Shown: positions 50,376-61,024, counted from the stretch's first letter. The stretch: DNA of 64,000 nucleotides from Actinomycetota bacterium (GCA_004348925.1 RCMX01000001.1:569640-633639), one strand, 5' to 3'. Translations and numbers: made by a program. The notes: generated from the letters alone by a model not told the origin.

Positions 50376-51152
50376 ATGTCACAGCCGACCGTCGCCGAGA
50401 TCTGCCGGGCCATCGCGCATGCGCCATCGTGCGAGCTGCCTGCACTCATCGCACGCTATGCATCCGACCCGCGTGCAGGCGTCATCGCTGCTCTCGTCTC
50501 GGCAACGCGCCGTCTTGAACGCGACGAAGCGGAGCGGCAGCGACTCGACCGGATGTCGGAGGTGCAGCTATCGCTTCACCGAGACGGCGTCTTCGTGGTC
50601 GCCGGCGTCGACGAAGTCGGCCGAGGATGCCTCGCCGGTCCGGTCACGGCAGGCGCCGTCATCCTGCCTGCCAGCGCCCGTATCGCTGGCATCGATGATT
50701 CGAAGCGTCTCAAACCCGACGCCCGCGTGCGTCTCGACGCCGAGATACGCCGGGTGGCCGAAGCCGTCGCTGTCGCCCACGTCGAGCCCTCGGTCATCGA
50801 CGCCATCGGCATCGCCGCAGCAAACGTCCTGGCGATGCGTCGGGCCATCGAGGCGCTCGACGTCGAGGTGGAGCATGTACTGATCGATGGATTGCCGGTC
50901 GACGTGGGACGGCCCGCGACGGCGGTCGTCGGCGGCGACCGCCTGGTAGCCGCCATCGCTGCCGCTTCGATCGTCGCCAAGGTGGCGCGGGATGCGCTCA
51001 TGCGCGAGATGGACGCACGGTTTCCGGAGTACGGATTCGCACTCAACAAGGGGTACGGGACGCTCGAGCACATCGACGTCATCACCCGGATCGGTCCGTG
51101 CGAGCTGCATCGCATGAGCTTCTCACCGTGCTCGCAGGTGTCGCTGTTCTAG
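50376..51152 (+). CDS. rnhB: ribonuclease HII
   Basis: RNase HII removes RNA primers and misplaced ribonucleotides from DNA. The 258-residue product has an N-terminal extension of about 75 residues like that of the Bacillus enzyme. The core follows: VAGVDEVGRGCLAGPVTAGAV (first aspartate-glutamate pair), GIDDSKRLK, and LIDGLPVD with the third acidic site. AAASIVAKVARDALM is also typical. ATG 50376 follows GAGGAG; a longer frame is not preferred. Confidence 0.96.
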   Translation: MSQPTVAEICRAIAHAPSCELPALIARYASDPRAGVIAALVSATRRLERDEAERQRLDRMSEVQLSLHRDGVFVVAGVDEVGRGCLAGPVTAGAVILPASARIAGIDDSKRLKPDARVRLDAEIRRVAEAVAVAHVEPSVIDAIGIAAANVLAMRRAIEALDVEVEHVLIDGLPVDVGRPATAVVGGDRLVAAIAAASIVAKVARDALMREMDARFPEYGFALNKGYGTLEHIDVITRIGPCELHRMSFSPCSQVSLF

Positions 51153-51186
51153 CTCTGTTCGGCTCCGGGTAAGCGCTGGTTTCGGG

Positions 51187-51213
51187 ACCTCCTCCATGCT
51201 GCATGGAGGAGGT
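51187..51213 (+). promoter_or_regulatory. perfect hairpin that sequesters the yraN ribosome-binding site
   Basis: A 12-bp perfect stem (51187-51198 with 51202-51213) with a CTG loop contains the whole GGAGGAGG of yraN in its 3' arm, seven bases before the ATG. It is 34 bases after the rnhB stop and has no U-tract. It could terminate rnhB transcription, block yraN translation, or both. Confidence 0.75.
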
Positions 51214-51220
51214 GGTCCAT

Positions 51221-51586
51221 ATGGACAGAGTGGAGACCGGACGTCGTGGCGAAGACGCCGCGGCGGCGTATCTCGATCGAATCGGAATGACGATCATCGA
51301 CCGCAACTGGCGGTGTCCGGCGGGGGAGATCGACGTCGTGTTCCTCGACGGAACGACCCTTGTGCTGTGCGAGGTGAAGACCCGCACGACCGATGCAAAG
51401 GGTTCGCCTGAAGCGGCCGTCACCCCGCAGAAGCAGCGTCGCATCGCGCGACTCGCCAAGGCGTATCTTGCAGATGCCGGTGCCGAGCCATGTGCGGTTC
51501 GATTCGATGTGATCAGCATCAGGGTCCTCGCCGAGGACCGTGCCTTGCTGCGGCATCATCGTGCCGCGTTCACTGTGGACGGGTGA
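51221..51586 (+). CDS. yraN: UPF0102 family protein YraN (restriction-endonuclease fold)
   Basis: The 121-residue protein matches YraN: TGRRGEDAAAAYLDRIGM, RNWRCPAGEIDVVFLDG, LVLCEVKTRT, and TPQKQRRIARLAKAYL. These hold the nuclease-like residues E, D and ExK of the fold. Its cellular role is not settled. ATG 51221 was chosen over 51203 because GGAGGAGG lies just upstream; that site is in a perfect hairpin. It precedes comM by one base. Confidence 0.93.
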   Translation: MDRVETGRRGEDAAAAYLDRIGMTIIDRNWRCPAGEIDVVFLDGTTLVLCEVKTRTTDAKGSPEAAVTPQKQRRIARLAKAYLADAGAEPCAVRFDVISIRVLAEDRALLRHHRAAFTVDG

Positions 51587-51587
51587 C

Positions 51588-53069
51588 ATGCCACAGGCGA
51601 CCGTCTTTGCGGCGACCATCGCCGGGGTAGAGGCGCTCCCGGTCGAGGTGCAGGCCGACGTCACGTCCGGGCTCCCCGGCTTCGGTATCGTCGGCCTTGC
51701 CGACACCGCCGTCCTTGAAGCGCGCGATCGGGTGCGAAGCGCGCTTCGGGCCGCCGGTTTCGAGTTCCCGAATGCCCGCGTTCTGGTGAACCTCGCACCG
51801 GCGCCGCTGCGCAAACACGGTACCGGATTCGACCTGCCGATCGCACTGGCGATACTCACCGCGACGCGACAGATTCCCGCCGGACTCACCGCAGGGTCGA
51901 GCGCGGTCGGCGAGCTCGCGTTGGACGGGAGCGTCCGTTCGGTCGCCGGCACGCTTGCGTACGCTCTCGCTGCAGCGCGATGCGGACACGACCTCATCGG
52001 ACCCGGCGGTGCGCTTGCGGCCGCCCGCGCGGTCGAAGGACTCACATGTCACCGTCTCGACGTGCTGCAGGAGCTCCGCACGGGTTTCTCGGCGCTGCCT
52101 GTCGTTGCGCATTACTGCAGCGGGGGATTCACCGAGCCGGACCTGCTGGACGTGGCTGGCCATGCCGGCGCACGGCGCGTCCTCGAGGTGGCGGCCGCGG
52201 GGGGCCACAACCTGCTCATGGTCGGTCCTCCGGGCTCGGGGAAGACGCTTCTAGCCCGGCGCCTACCCGGGATACTGCCACAACTCGATGACGCCGAGCG
52301 GCTTGCGTCGGCACTCGTGCACTCGGTCGCGGGGCTTGACGAGGCGCCGCTGCTCGCGGGTCGACGACCCTTTCGTGCGCCCCACCACACGTGCTCGGTG
52401 GCCGGTCTTGCAGGTGGCGGCTCCCCGCCGCGTCCCGGCGAGATGAGTCTTGCGCACAACGGGGTTCTCTTCCTGGATGAACTTGCGGAATTCTCGCCTT
52501 CGGCGCTGCAAACGCTTCGACAGCCGATGGAGGACGGCTCTCTCACGCTCGTCAGGGCGGAAGGACGAGTGCGCTATCCGGCCCGTTTCACGCTCGTCGC
52601 TGCCATGAATCCGTGCCCGTGCGGCTTTCTCGGCGACCCCGACCGCACGTGTGATTGTGCTGACGGGATCATCCGGCGATACAACACGAGAGTCGGTGGG
52701 CCGCTCATGGATCGCATGGACCTCGTTGTGCGTGTTGACCGAATCGACCCCGATCTTCTGCTCGGCGCCGAGCAGGGAGAATCGTCCTCGGTGGTCCGCG
52801 AACGCGTCCTGGCGACCAGGGAGTTCGCCTGCAGGCGCGGCGGGCTCTCATCAGGACTCTCCGGTGCCGCTCTGCTCGATGCCTGTCGATTGACGGGCGC
52901 TACGTCCCGATTGTTCACGGAGACCGCCAGGCGACACCACTTCTCAGGACGCGCGGTCACACGCGTCCTGCGCGTGGCACGCACGCTGGCCGACATGGAT
53001 GCCGAGAAGCGCGTCTCGGCAGCGCACCTGGCCGAAGCGGTCGGGTACCGAGGATGGGAGAACCGATGA
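51588..53069 (+). CDS. comM: YifB/ComM-type Mg-chelatase-like AAA+ ATPase
   Basis: The 493-residue protein has an N-terminal Lon-protease-like fold (ADVTSGLPGFGIVGLADTAV). The AAA+ domain follows with Walker A MVGPPGSGKTLLARRLPG near residue 214, and Walker B NGVLFLDELAEF. A CPCGFLGDP...CDC zinc-like element and LMDRMDLVVRV are also family marks. In Vibrio, ComM drives branch migration during natural transformation. It is coupled to dprA by ATGA, as in many genomes, which supports a role in DNA uptake or recombination. Confidence 0.95.
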   Translation: MPQATVFAATIAGVEALPVEVQADVTSGLPGFGIVGLADTAVLEARDRVRSALRAAGFEFPNARVLVNLAPAPLRKHGTGFDLPIALAILTATRQIPAGLTAGSSAVGELALDGSVRSVAGTLAYALAAARCGHDLIGPGGALAAARAVEGLTCHRLDVLQELRTGFSALPVVAHYCSGGFTEPDLLDVAGHAGARRVLEVAAAGGHNLLMVGPPGSGKTLLARRLPGILPQLDDAERLASALVHSVAGLDEAPLLAGRRPFRAPHHTCSVAGLAGGGSPPRPGEMSLAHNGVLFLDELAEFSPSALQTLRQPMEDGSLTLVRAEGRVRYPARFTLVAAMNPCPCGFLGDPDRTCDCADGIIRRYNTRVGGPLMDRMDLVVRVDRIDPDLLLGAEQGESSSVVRERVLATREFACRRGGLSSGLSGAALLDACRLTGATSRLFTETARRHHFSGRAVTRVLRVARTLADMDAEKRVSAAHLAEAVGYRGWENR

Positions 53070-53938
53070 AATCGCCTGCCAGACATGCGATCGCGCTCGG
53101 CGACGCAGCGTATCCCGCCTGTCTCCGCGACCTCTCCGAGCCGCCGCGAGTGCTCTATGTCATCGGCTCGCCCGAGTTGCTCGTGCCCGGACTCGGCGTG
53201 ATAGGCGCGCGCAAAGCGACCCCGTACGGCCTGACGACGGCACGACGATTCGCGGGATGGGCGGCCGCTGCCGGGGTCACGATCATCTCGGGTGCTGCCG
53301 TCGGCTGCGATATGGCCGGCCAGCTGGCAGCGCGATCGAGCGGCGGCAGCACCATCGCGGTCCTCGGGTGTGGCGCAGACGTCGACTATCCTTCCGGGTC
53401 GGCCGACTTGCTTCAGGATCTCCGCTCGAACTGCGCCGTCATCTCCGAACTGCCGTGGGGTTCACCTCCTTCCCGGTGGACGTTCGTACGCCGGAATCGC
53501 ATTATCGCCGCGCTCTCCGCCGCACTGCTCGTCGTCGAGGCGGGTCTTCCGAGCGGCACGTTCTCGACCGCCGATTTCGCCCTCGACCTCGGTCGTGATG
53601 TCCTGGCCGTTCCTGGCGCCATCACGCATCCGGAATCGCGCGGCGCGAATCGGCTCATCCGCCAGGGCGCGACACCCATCACCGATGTGTCGGAACTGGG
53701 CGACGCTCTGCGGCTCGCCGGGCTTGACGTCGAGTTCGCACAGGAGGCCGCCCAGCTCACTCTGCCATCGGGAGCGATCGAACGCGCGCTTCTCGCAGAG
53801 GCCCAGCGTCCGGACGATCTTGCACGAGCGCTCGACTGCGATGTCGTGACGATAGCGAGACGACTCGGCGAGCTGGAGATGGGCGGCAATGTCGTCCGCT
53901 ATCGGGATGGTCGATATGGTTTCGTAGCAGCGCGATGA
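53066..53938 (+). CDS. dprA: DNA-processing protein DprA
   Basis: DprA loads RecA on incoming single-stranded DNA. The 290-residue product has the Rossmann-like core: LGVIGARKATPYG, TIISGAAVGCDMAGQLAA, FVRRNRIIAALSAALLVVEAG, and GALPG-like VLAVPGAITHPESRGANRLIRQGA. A C-terminal winged helix (about 230-290) follows. It is short at the N-terminus: the SAM-like domain of many DprA proteins is mostly missing. ATG 53066 overlaps the comM stop, with GGGAG upstream. No competence pilus genes are in the window. Confidence 0.95.
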   Translation: MKSPARHAIALGDAAYPACLRDLSEPPRVLYVIGSPELLVPGLGVIGARKATPYGLTTARRFAGWAAAAGVTIISGAAVGCDMAGQLAARSSGGSTIAVLGCGADVDYPSGSADLLQDLRSNCAVISELPWGSPPSRWTFVRRNRIIAALSAALLVVEAGLPSGTFSTADFALDLGRDVLAVPGAITHPESRGANRLIRQGATPITDVSELGDALRLAGLDVEFAQEAAQLTLPSGAIERALLAEAQRPDDLARALDCDVVTIARRLGELEMGGNVVRYRDGRYGFVAAR

Positions 53939-53987
53939 GGGCCCCGGGACGGTACAATGGACGTCGAACCCGAACCCTGGAGACCCG

Positions 53988-55355
53988 TTGTCCTCACCAA
54001 GCACGTCCGAATCAGTCACGGTTATCGGCGCCGGGCTTGCCGGGTCGGAAGCCGCGTGGCAGCTCGCCGTTCGGGGTATTCCGGTCAATCTGATCGAGAT
54101 GCGCCCCGTGACCCCTTCTCCAGCACACCACACCGGAGCGTTGGCCGAGCTGGTATGTTCGAACTCATTCAAGAGCCTCGACCCGGCGACCGCTCCCGGA
54201 ATGCTCAAACGCGAGATGCAGGCCCTCGGGAGCCTTATCGTCGCCGCCGCGCACGCGACCGCGGTTCCTGCCGGAGCTGCGCTCGCAGTCGACCGCGATG
54301 CGTTCGCGGAACTGATCACCCGCGTCATCGAGGGGCATCCGCTCATCGCGCTCGAGCGCCGTGAGGCGACGGCTATCCCCGAAGGGGACGTGATCCTCGC
54401 AACGGGACCGCTCACCAGTTCGGGTATCGAAGATGCCCTTTCCGCGCTTCTCGGCAAGGACCGTCTCGCGTTCTTCGACGCGGCCGCGCCTATCGTCTCT
54501 GCGGATTCCGTCGACCTCTCGGTGGCATTCCGTGCATCACGCTACGACAAGGGAGAGGGCGCCGACTACATCAACTGCCCTCTCACCCGCGAGAGCTATG
54601 ACGCGTTCCTTGAGGCGCTGCTGTCGGCCGAGCGGGTCATTCCCAAGGCGTTCGAGCAGAAGGATCTCTTCCAGGCGTGCCAGCCGATCGAGGAGATCGC
54701 GCGCTGCGGTCCCGACGCGCTTCGATTCGGCGCGATGAAACCGGTGGGGCTCATCGATCCCGCCACTGGCGAGCGTCCCTGGGCGGTGCTACAGCTTCGT
54801 GCCGAGAACCGCGCGCTTACCGCATACAACCTGGTAGGCTGCCAGACCAATCTCACCTTTCCCGAGCAGCGACGGGTCTTCTCGATGATCCCCGGACTTC
54901 GCTTTGCCGACTTCCTCCGTTACGGCGTCATGCACCGTAACACCTTCGTCGACGCGCCCCGACTGCTCGCGCACGATCTCTCGGTGCGTACCGACCCGCG
55001 CGTGCGCATCGCAGGACAGCTCTCCGGCACCGAGGGATACCTTGAGGCGGCAGCTGGCGGGATCGTCGCAGCGCTCGGGATCATCGATGCCCGTGAGGGC
55101 ACGTCGAGCCTCCCGCTGCCGGCCGATACCGCACTGGGAAGCCTGATCGCATACGCAACGGATCCCGAGACCGTTCGCTACCAACCCATGCACGTCAACA
55201 TCGGCATCATGCCGGCGATGCCGTCAGTGCGCTCCAAGCGGGTTCGCCGTGCCGCTATCGGCGATCGGGCAGCAGCCGCCATCGACTCCTACCTCGCCGC
55301 GAATGCCGGGATGCTTGCTCCCGCACGGCGCGAAGCGGAGCGGATCATACGATGA
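53988..55355 (+). CDS. trmFO: methylenetetrahydrofolate-tRNA (uracil-54-C5)-methyltransferase
   Basis: TrmFO makes ribothymidine 54 in the tRNA T loop, using folate and FAD. The 455-residue product has the FAD motif VTVIGAGLAGSEAAW, IEMRPVTPSPAHHT, and ELVCSNSFKS. Later blocks have NCPLTRESYDAFLEAL and YQPMHVNIGIMP. The start is TTG at 53988 with TGGAG upstream. TACAAT (53953-53958) may be a -10 box. It overlaps xerC by 4 bases, an order also seen in Firmicutes. Confidence 0.96.
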   Translation: MSSPSTSESVTVIGAGLAGSEAAWQLAVRGIPVNLIEMRPVTPSPAHHTGALAELVCSNSFKSLDPATAPGMLKREMQALGSLIVAAAHATAVPAGAALAVDRDAFAELITRVIEGHPLIALERREATAIPEGDVILATGPLTSSGIEDALSALLGKDRLAFFDAAAPIVSADSVDLSVAFRASRYDKGEGADYINCPLTRESYDAFLEALLSAERVIPKAFEQKDLFQACQPIEEIARCGPDALRFGAMKPVGLIDPATGERPWAVLQLRAENRALTAYNLVGCQTNLTFPEQRRVFSMIPGLRFADFLRYGVMHRNTFVDAPRLLAHDLSVRTDPRVRIAGQLSGTEGYLEAAAGGIVAALGIIDAREGTSSLPLPADTALGSLIAYATDPETVRYQPMHVNIGIMPAMPSVRSKRVRRAAIGDRAAAAIDSYLAANAGMLAPARREAERIIR

Positions 55356-56248
55356 GCACGCCGGGCACCGATGAGCTGGTCGCCGCCTACCTTGAGTCGC
55401 TGGAGGTCGAACGCAACGCGTCGCCCCGAACCGTCGCGGCGTACTCGATCGACCTCGCGCAATTCTCGGATTGGCTCGAACGTCAGAACCTCGTGCTCGC
55501 CACGCTCACATACCGCAACCTGCGCGGCTATCTCGGCGAACTCGACCGCGCACAGTATTCGCGCCGGACGATCGCCCGCAAGCTCTCTGCAGTGCGCTCG
55601 CTCTTCGCGTTCCTGGTCGATCGCGGCATCGTCGCCGGAAGCCCGGCCGACGTCGTCGCCACACCGAAGCTTCCCAAGCGACTGCCTGTGATCGCCTCTG
55701 CCGAGACGATCGGCGCCCTCATCGACTCGCCGGATGCGACGACCCCGCTCGGCATGCGCGATCGCGCGATCCTCGAGCTGCTGTACGCCGGCGGCCTCCG
55801 CGTCTCGGAGCTCACCGGGCTCGACCTCGGCGACGTCGACTTCTCGCAGGGGCAGGTCCGCGTGATGGGGAAGGGCTCGAAGGAGCGCATCGTGCCCATT
55901 CACACGATCGCTGCCACCCGCATCGCCGAGTACATCCGCAGCGCGCGCCCGAAGCTCGACAAGCATGGCGAGGAAGCGCTCTTCCTGAACCGCCTAGGCA
56001 CGCGGCTCTCCTCGGATGGCGTCCGTCGGCTCATGAAACGGTACCTCAAGAAGACGGGCTCGGCGATGGCCCTGAGTCCTCATGCATTGCGCCACAGCTT
56101 CGCCACCCATATGCTGGAGTCCGGAGCAGATCTCCGCTCGGTGCAGGAGTTGCTCGGCCACGTTGCCCTGTCCACGACCCAGATTTATACTCACCTGAGC
56201 GCACGACGCCTGCAAGACGTTCACAAGAAGGCGCATCCGAGGGGCTAA
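55352..56248 (+). CDS. xerC: tyrosine recombinase XerC/XerD-type
   Basis: It resolves chromosome dimers at dif sites. The 298-residue protein has an N-terminal core-binding domain (about 7-95). The catalytic residues are R150, K174, H244, R247, H270 and nucleophile Y279 (AGGLRVSEL, SPHALRHSFATH, ELLGH, TQIYTH), all present. It lies in a fixed chromosomal block with no attachment sites or phage genes, so it is a housekeeping recombinase and not an integrase. XerC or XerD identity is not resolved. Confidence 0.92.
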   Translation: MSTPGTDELVAAYLESLEVERNASPRTVAAYSIDLAQFSDWLERQNLVLATLTYRNLRGYLGELDRAQYSRRTIARKLSAVRSLFAFLVDRGIVAGSPADVVATPKLPKRLPVIASAETIGALIDSPDATTPLGMRDRAILELLYAGGLRVSELTGLDLGDVDFSQGQVRVMGKGSKERIVPIHTIAATRIAEYIRSARPKLDKHGEEALFLNRLGTRLSSDGVRRLMKRYLKKTGSAMALSPHALRHSFATHMLESGADLRSVQELLGHVALSTTQIYTHLSARRLQDVHKKAHPRG

Positions 56249-56267
56249 CCACAGAGGGGCATTCTGC

Positions 56268-57059
56268 ATGCGGGCACAGGCGGGGAGCGACGTCACGATA
56301 TATTGGGACGCCTTCAAGGAGACGGGCGACGCCATCGCCCGGGAGAAGCTGATTCTCAACTACTCGCCGCTCGTGAAGTACGTCGCCGGTCGCCTCTCCT
56401 CGAACCTTCCTCAGAACGTGGACACTTCCGATCTCATCTCCTATGGCGTCTTCGGCCTCATCGACGCAATCGAGAAGTTCAACCCCGAGCGCGGCATCAA
56501 GTTCGAGACCTACGCCATCGCGCGCATCAAAGGCGCCATCATCGACGAGCTCCGTGCGATGGACTGGGTTCCCCGGTCGGTGCGCGCCCGTGCACGCGAG
56601 ATCGAGGGTGCGTACGTCGCACTCGAGAACAAGTTCAAGCGGGTACCGACCGACGCCGAAGTCGCTGCACACATGGGCATCAGCACGAGCGACCTCCACG
56701 ACATCTTCACCAAGCTCTCGTACACCTCGGTGGTGTCCTTCGAGGAGCTCTGGTCCGGCGGTGGCGACCGCGACGACAGGAACAGCCCGGTCGCGACCAT
56801 CAAGGACGATACGGCCGAGGATCCGGTCCAGGTCTTCGAGAGCGCCGAGGTGAAGGATATCCTCGCCAAAGCCATCGAGCGGCTGCCGGAGCGTGAGAAG
56901 GTCGTGATTGCGCTCTACTACTACGAGGGACTTACCCTCAAGGAGATCGGCGCGGTACTCGGCGTGACCGAGTCGCGTGTGAGTCAGCTTCACACGAAGG
57001 CGGTGCTCCGCCTTCGTGCGCGACTACACGCCGCACAAGGCTTCATACCTGCAAGCTAG
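56268..57059 (+). CDS. RNA polymerase sigma factor of the WhiG/FliA family
   Basis: The 263-residue protein has sigma regions 2 (LVKYVAGRLSSNLPQNVDTSDLISYGVFGLIDAI and KFETYAIARIKGAIIDELR), 3 (RVPTDAEVAAHMGIS) and 4 (ERLPEREKVVIALYYYEGLTLKEIGAVLGVTESRVSQ). DWVPRSVRARARE is typical of the sigma-28 class. Streptomyces whiG has the same place, close to rpsB-tsf. No flagellar genes are seen, so targets could be motility or development. GAGGGG precedes the ATG. An anti-sigma gene is not adjacent; the next gene encodes a receiver protein. Confidence 0.93.
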   Translation: MRAQAGSDVTIYWDAFKETGDAIAREKLILNYSPLVKYVAGRLSSNLPQNVDTSDLISYGVFGLIDAIEKFNPERGIKFETYAIARIKGAIIDELRAMDWVPRSVRARAREIEGAYVALENKFKRVPTDAEVAAHMGISTSDLHDIFTKLSYTSVVSFEELWSGGGDRDDRNSPVATIKDDTAEDPVQVFESAEVKDILAKAIERLPEREKVVIALYYYEGLTLKEIGAVLGVTESRVSQLHTKAVLRLRARLHAAQGFIPAS

Positions 57060-57074
57060 CTGAGAGGTCCCCCC

Positions 57075-57665
57075 GTGGCAAACGAACAGATCCTCGTCGT
57101 TGAAGATACCGAGTTGCTCCGTCGCATCTACCAGGACAAGCTTGCGAGTGAAGGCTACCGTGTGCTGACCGCTGGTGACGGCCTCGAGGCCCTTGCGGTG
57201 CTGCGCGCGAATCGCGTCGACATGGTGCTGCTCGACCTCATCATGCCGCGCATGGGAGGCCTCGATGTGCTCCAGTCGATGAAGGCCGACCCTCGCACGA
57301 GCGATCTGCCGGTCGTAGTGCTGACCAACCTCGGTGAAGAGTCCGCGATCAAACGTTCGCTTGAGCTCGGCGCCGTGGACTATCTGATCAAGAACCAGGC
57401 GAAGCCCGCCGATGTCGCCGAGAAGATCAGACTGGTCCTCGACAATCTCGCGAGCTGCGGCGGAGGTTCCGAGTCGTTCAAACTCGTCGTGCGTGATCGT
57501 GAAGCCGATGCCGAGTGCTTCATCTCGAAACTCAAGCTTCCCCGGCGATTCTGGTGCCCGGCATGCGAGGTCGACCTCACGCTCGAACTGATCCCGAAAT
57601 CTGATCGGGATGGCTGGTTCGACGCACACCTCATCTGCCCGATGTGCGGACGCGAGTTCGCCTAG
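57075..57665 (+). CDS. response regulator receiver with C-terminal zinc ribbon
   Basis: The 196-residue protein begins with a complete receiver domain (1-122): acidic pair E10 and D11, phospho-acceptor D54 in VLLDLIMP, T84 and K106. A linker follows, then a zinc-ribbon-like segment with C161, C164, C188 and C191 (CPAC and CPMC). There is no DNA-binding helix-turn-helix. No histidine kinase is nearby. The GTG start lies 15 bases after the sigma gene, so the two are probably co-transcribed. A role in modulating that sigma factor is an inference from position. Confidence 0.88.
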   Translation: MANEQILVVEDTELLRRIYQDKLASEGYRVLTAGDGLEALAVLRANRVDMVLLDLIMPRMGGLDVLQSMKADPRTSDLPVVVLTNLGEESAIKRSLELGAVDYLIKNQAKPADVAEKIRLVLDNLASCGGGSESFKLVVRDREADAECFISKLKLPRRFWCPACEVDLTLELIPKSDRDGWFDAHLICPMCGREFA

Positions 57666-57694
57666 AGGTCACTTCGGCGCGTAGCCGGAACCGC

Positions 57695-57724
57695 TTGGTA
57701 TGCGCACGCGCAGTGTGGTAACCT
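57695..57724 (+). promoter_or_regulatory. possible rpsB promoter and leader
   Basis: TTGGTA (57695-57700) and TAACCT (57719-57724, extended by TGTGG) are 18 bases apart, in the 184-base gap before rpsB. A small hairpin ACCCG-TGCG-CGGGT (57755-57768) lies in the leader. No known autoregulatory motif was identified. Confidence 0.35.
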
Positions 57725-57849
57725 GTCACGGCTCGTAATCATGCACGTCCGTGGACCCGTGCGCGGGTGCCCGAACCGGTCGATCCGGCTAGGGTGCGCA
57801 TCAGGGGATGAAGCGGGCGGACGAAACAACCGACGTAGGAGGATCCACT

Positions 57850-58668
<819 letters not shown>

Positions 58669-58728
58669 TAGACACCCTTCGGGTACGCCGTTTCGGCGCG
58701 CCCTGAGCTTCGAGGAGGCGTAACAGGC

Positions 58729-59631
58729 ATGGAGATCACCGCTAAGATGGTCAAGGACCTGCGCGAGATCACGGGTGCAGGGATGATGGACTGCAAGAAG
58801 GCTCTCGGTGAGGCCGAGGGTGACATGGACGCCGCTGTCGACATCCTTCGCACGAAGGGTCTCGCGGCCCTCGCCAAGAAGGCCGGCCGCGCCACCAACG
58901 AGGGCGTCGTCGCTGCATACGTGAACGAGACCGGTACCGTCGGCACGCTCGTTGAAGTGAACTGCGAGACCGACTTCGTCGCGCTCAACGCTGGCTTCGT
59001 CGGCTTCGTCAACGACCTTGCGGCGCACATCGCGGTCGCCGCACCGGCCGACGTCCCGGCACTCATGGCCGAGACGTTCACCGGCCGCGACATCTCGGTC
59101 GAGCAGGTTCTCGGCGAGGTCGTCAGCAAGCTCGGCGAGAACATGGGCATCACGCGCTTCAACCGCCGCGTGGTCGCTGGCACCGGCACGCTCGGTAGCT
59201 ACGTGCACATGGGCGGCAAGATCGGCGTCATCGTCGAGGTCTCCTTCAGCGACGCCACGACGGCCGGCAAGCCCGAGGTCGCCGCGCTCGTGAAGGACAT
59301 CGCCATGCAGGTCGCCGCTGCCGCGCCGATCGCCGCCACGCGCGACGAGGTGGATGCCGAGATCGTCGCCCACGAGCTCGCGATCTACCGCGCGCAGGCT
59401 GCCGAGTCCGGGAAGCCTGAGGCGATCCAGGAGAAGATGGCAGAAGGTCGTATCCAGAAGTTCTACAAGGAGGTCTGCCTTACCGAGCAGGTCTTCGTGA
59501 AGGACCCGGAGATCACGATCACGCAGCTTCTTGCCCGTGTGTCGAAGGAAGTCGGCGACACGATCGCGATCGTCGGTTTCGATCGGTTCGCCCTCGGTGA
59601 GACCAACGACTCCGAACCGGAGTCATGTTAA
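58729..59631 (+). CDS. tsf: elongation factor Ts
   Basis: EF-Ts recycles EF-Tu by releasing GDP. The 300-residue product has the N-terminal UBA-like domain with LREITGAGMMDCKKALGEAEGD, the nucleotide-exchange segment VNCETDFVALN with the TDFV motif, and the C-terminal coiled-coil and core. GAGGAGG precedes the ATG. It follows rpsB and ends at a strong terminator. Confidence 0.98.
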   Translation: MEITAKMVKDLREITGAGMMDCKKALGEAEGDMDAAVDILRTKGLAALAKKAGRATNEGVVAAYVNETGTVGTLVEVNCETDFVALNAGFVGFVNDLAAHIAVAAPADVPALMAETFTGRDISVEQVLGEVVSKLGENMGITRFNRRVVAGTGTLGSYVHMGGKIGVIVEVSFSDATTAGKPEVAALVKDIAMQVAAAAPIAATRDEVDAEIVAHELAIYRAQAAESGKPEAIQEKMAEGRIQKFYKEVCLTEQVFVKDPEITITQLLARVSKEVGDTIAIVGFDRFALGETNDSEPESC

Positions 59632-60461
<830 letters not shown>

Positions 60462-60462
<1 letters not shown>

Positions 60463-61019
60463 TGGGCGCAAAGAACCTGCCTGAAGCGATCGACCACATG
60501 AACAAAGCGCTATCGGCTCTCTCGCACGAGTTCAGCACCGTGCGTACGGGACGCGCTTCGGGCTCGCTTCTCGAGAAGATCGTCGTCGAGTACTACGGCA
60601 CGCCCACGCCGCTGCTCCAGATCGCATCGGTGAGCGTCCCCGAGCCGCAGATGCTCGTCATCAGCCCGTACGACAAGAACGCCATCGGCGGCATCGAGAA
60701 GGCGATTCTCGGCTCCGACCTCGGTCTGAATCCGGCCAACGACGGCCAGGTCATCCGTCTGCCGTTCCCGCCGCTGACCGAGGAACGCCGCAAGGACCTC
60801 GTGAAGCTCTGCAAGCACTACGCCGAGGAAAGCCGCGTTGCGGTACGCAACATCCGCCGAGACGTGAACGACCACCTCAAGAAGCAGGAGAAGGACGGCG
60901 AGATCTCGCAAGACGACCTCCGTCGCCTTGAGGCCGACGTCCAGAAGGCGACCGACTCGCACATCAAAGACATCGACGAACTGCTCAAGCGCAAAGAGCA
61001 GGAGATCATGGAGGTCTAG
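60462..61019 (+). CDS. frr: ribosome recycling factor
   Basis: RRF splits the ribosome after termination, with EF-G. The 185-residue product has the family blocks [65 protein letters not shown], and a helical C-terminal arm. The ATG at 60462 shares its first base with the pyrH stop, and AGAGGAGG lies upstream. Confidence 0.98.
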
Positions 61020-61024
61020 GCACG

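Noticed and set aside
55352-56248. XerC-type recombinase as a possible mobile-element integrase
   Set aside because: It is coupled to trmFO in a conserved housekeeping order, with no attachment site, excisionase or phage gene nearby.
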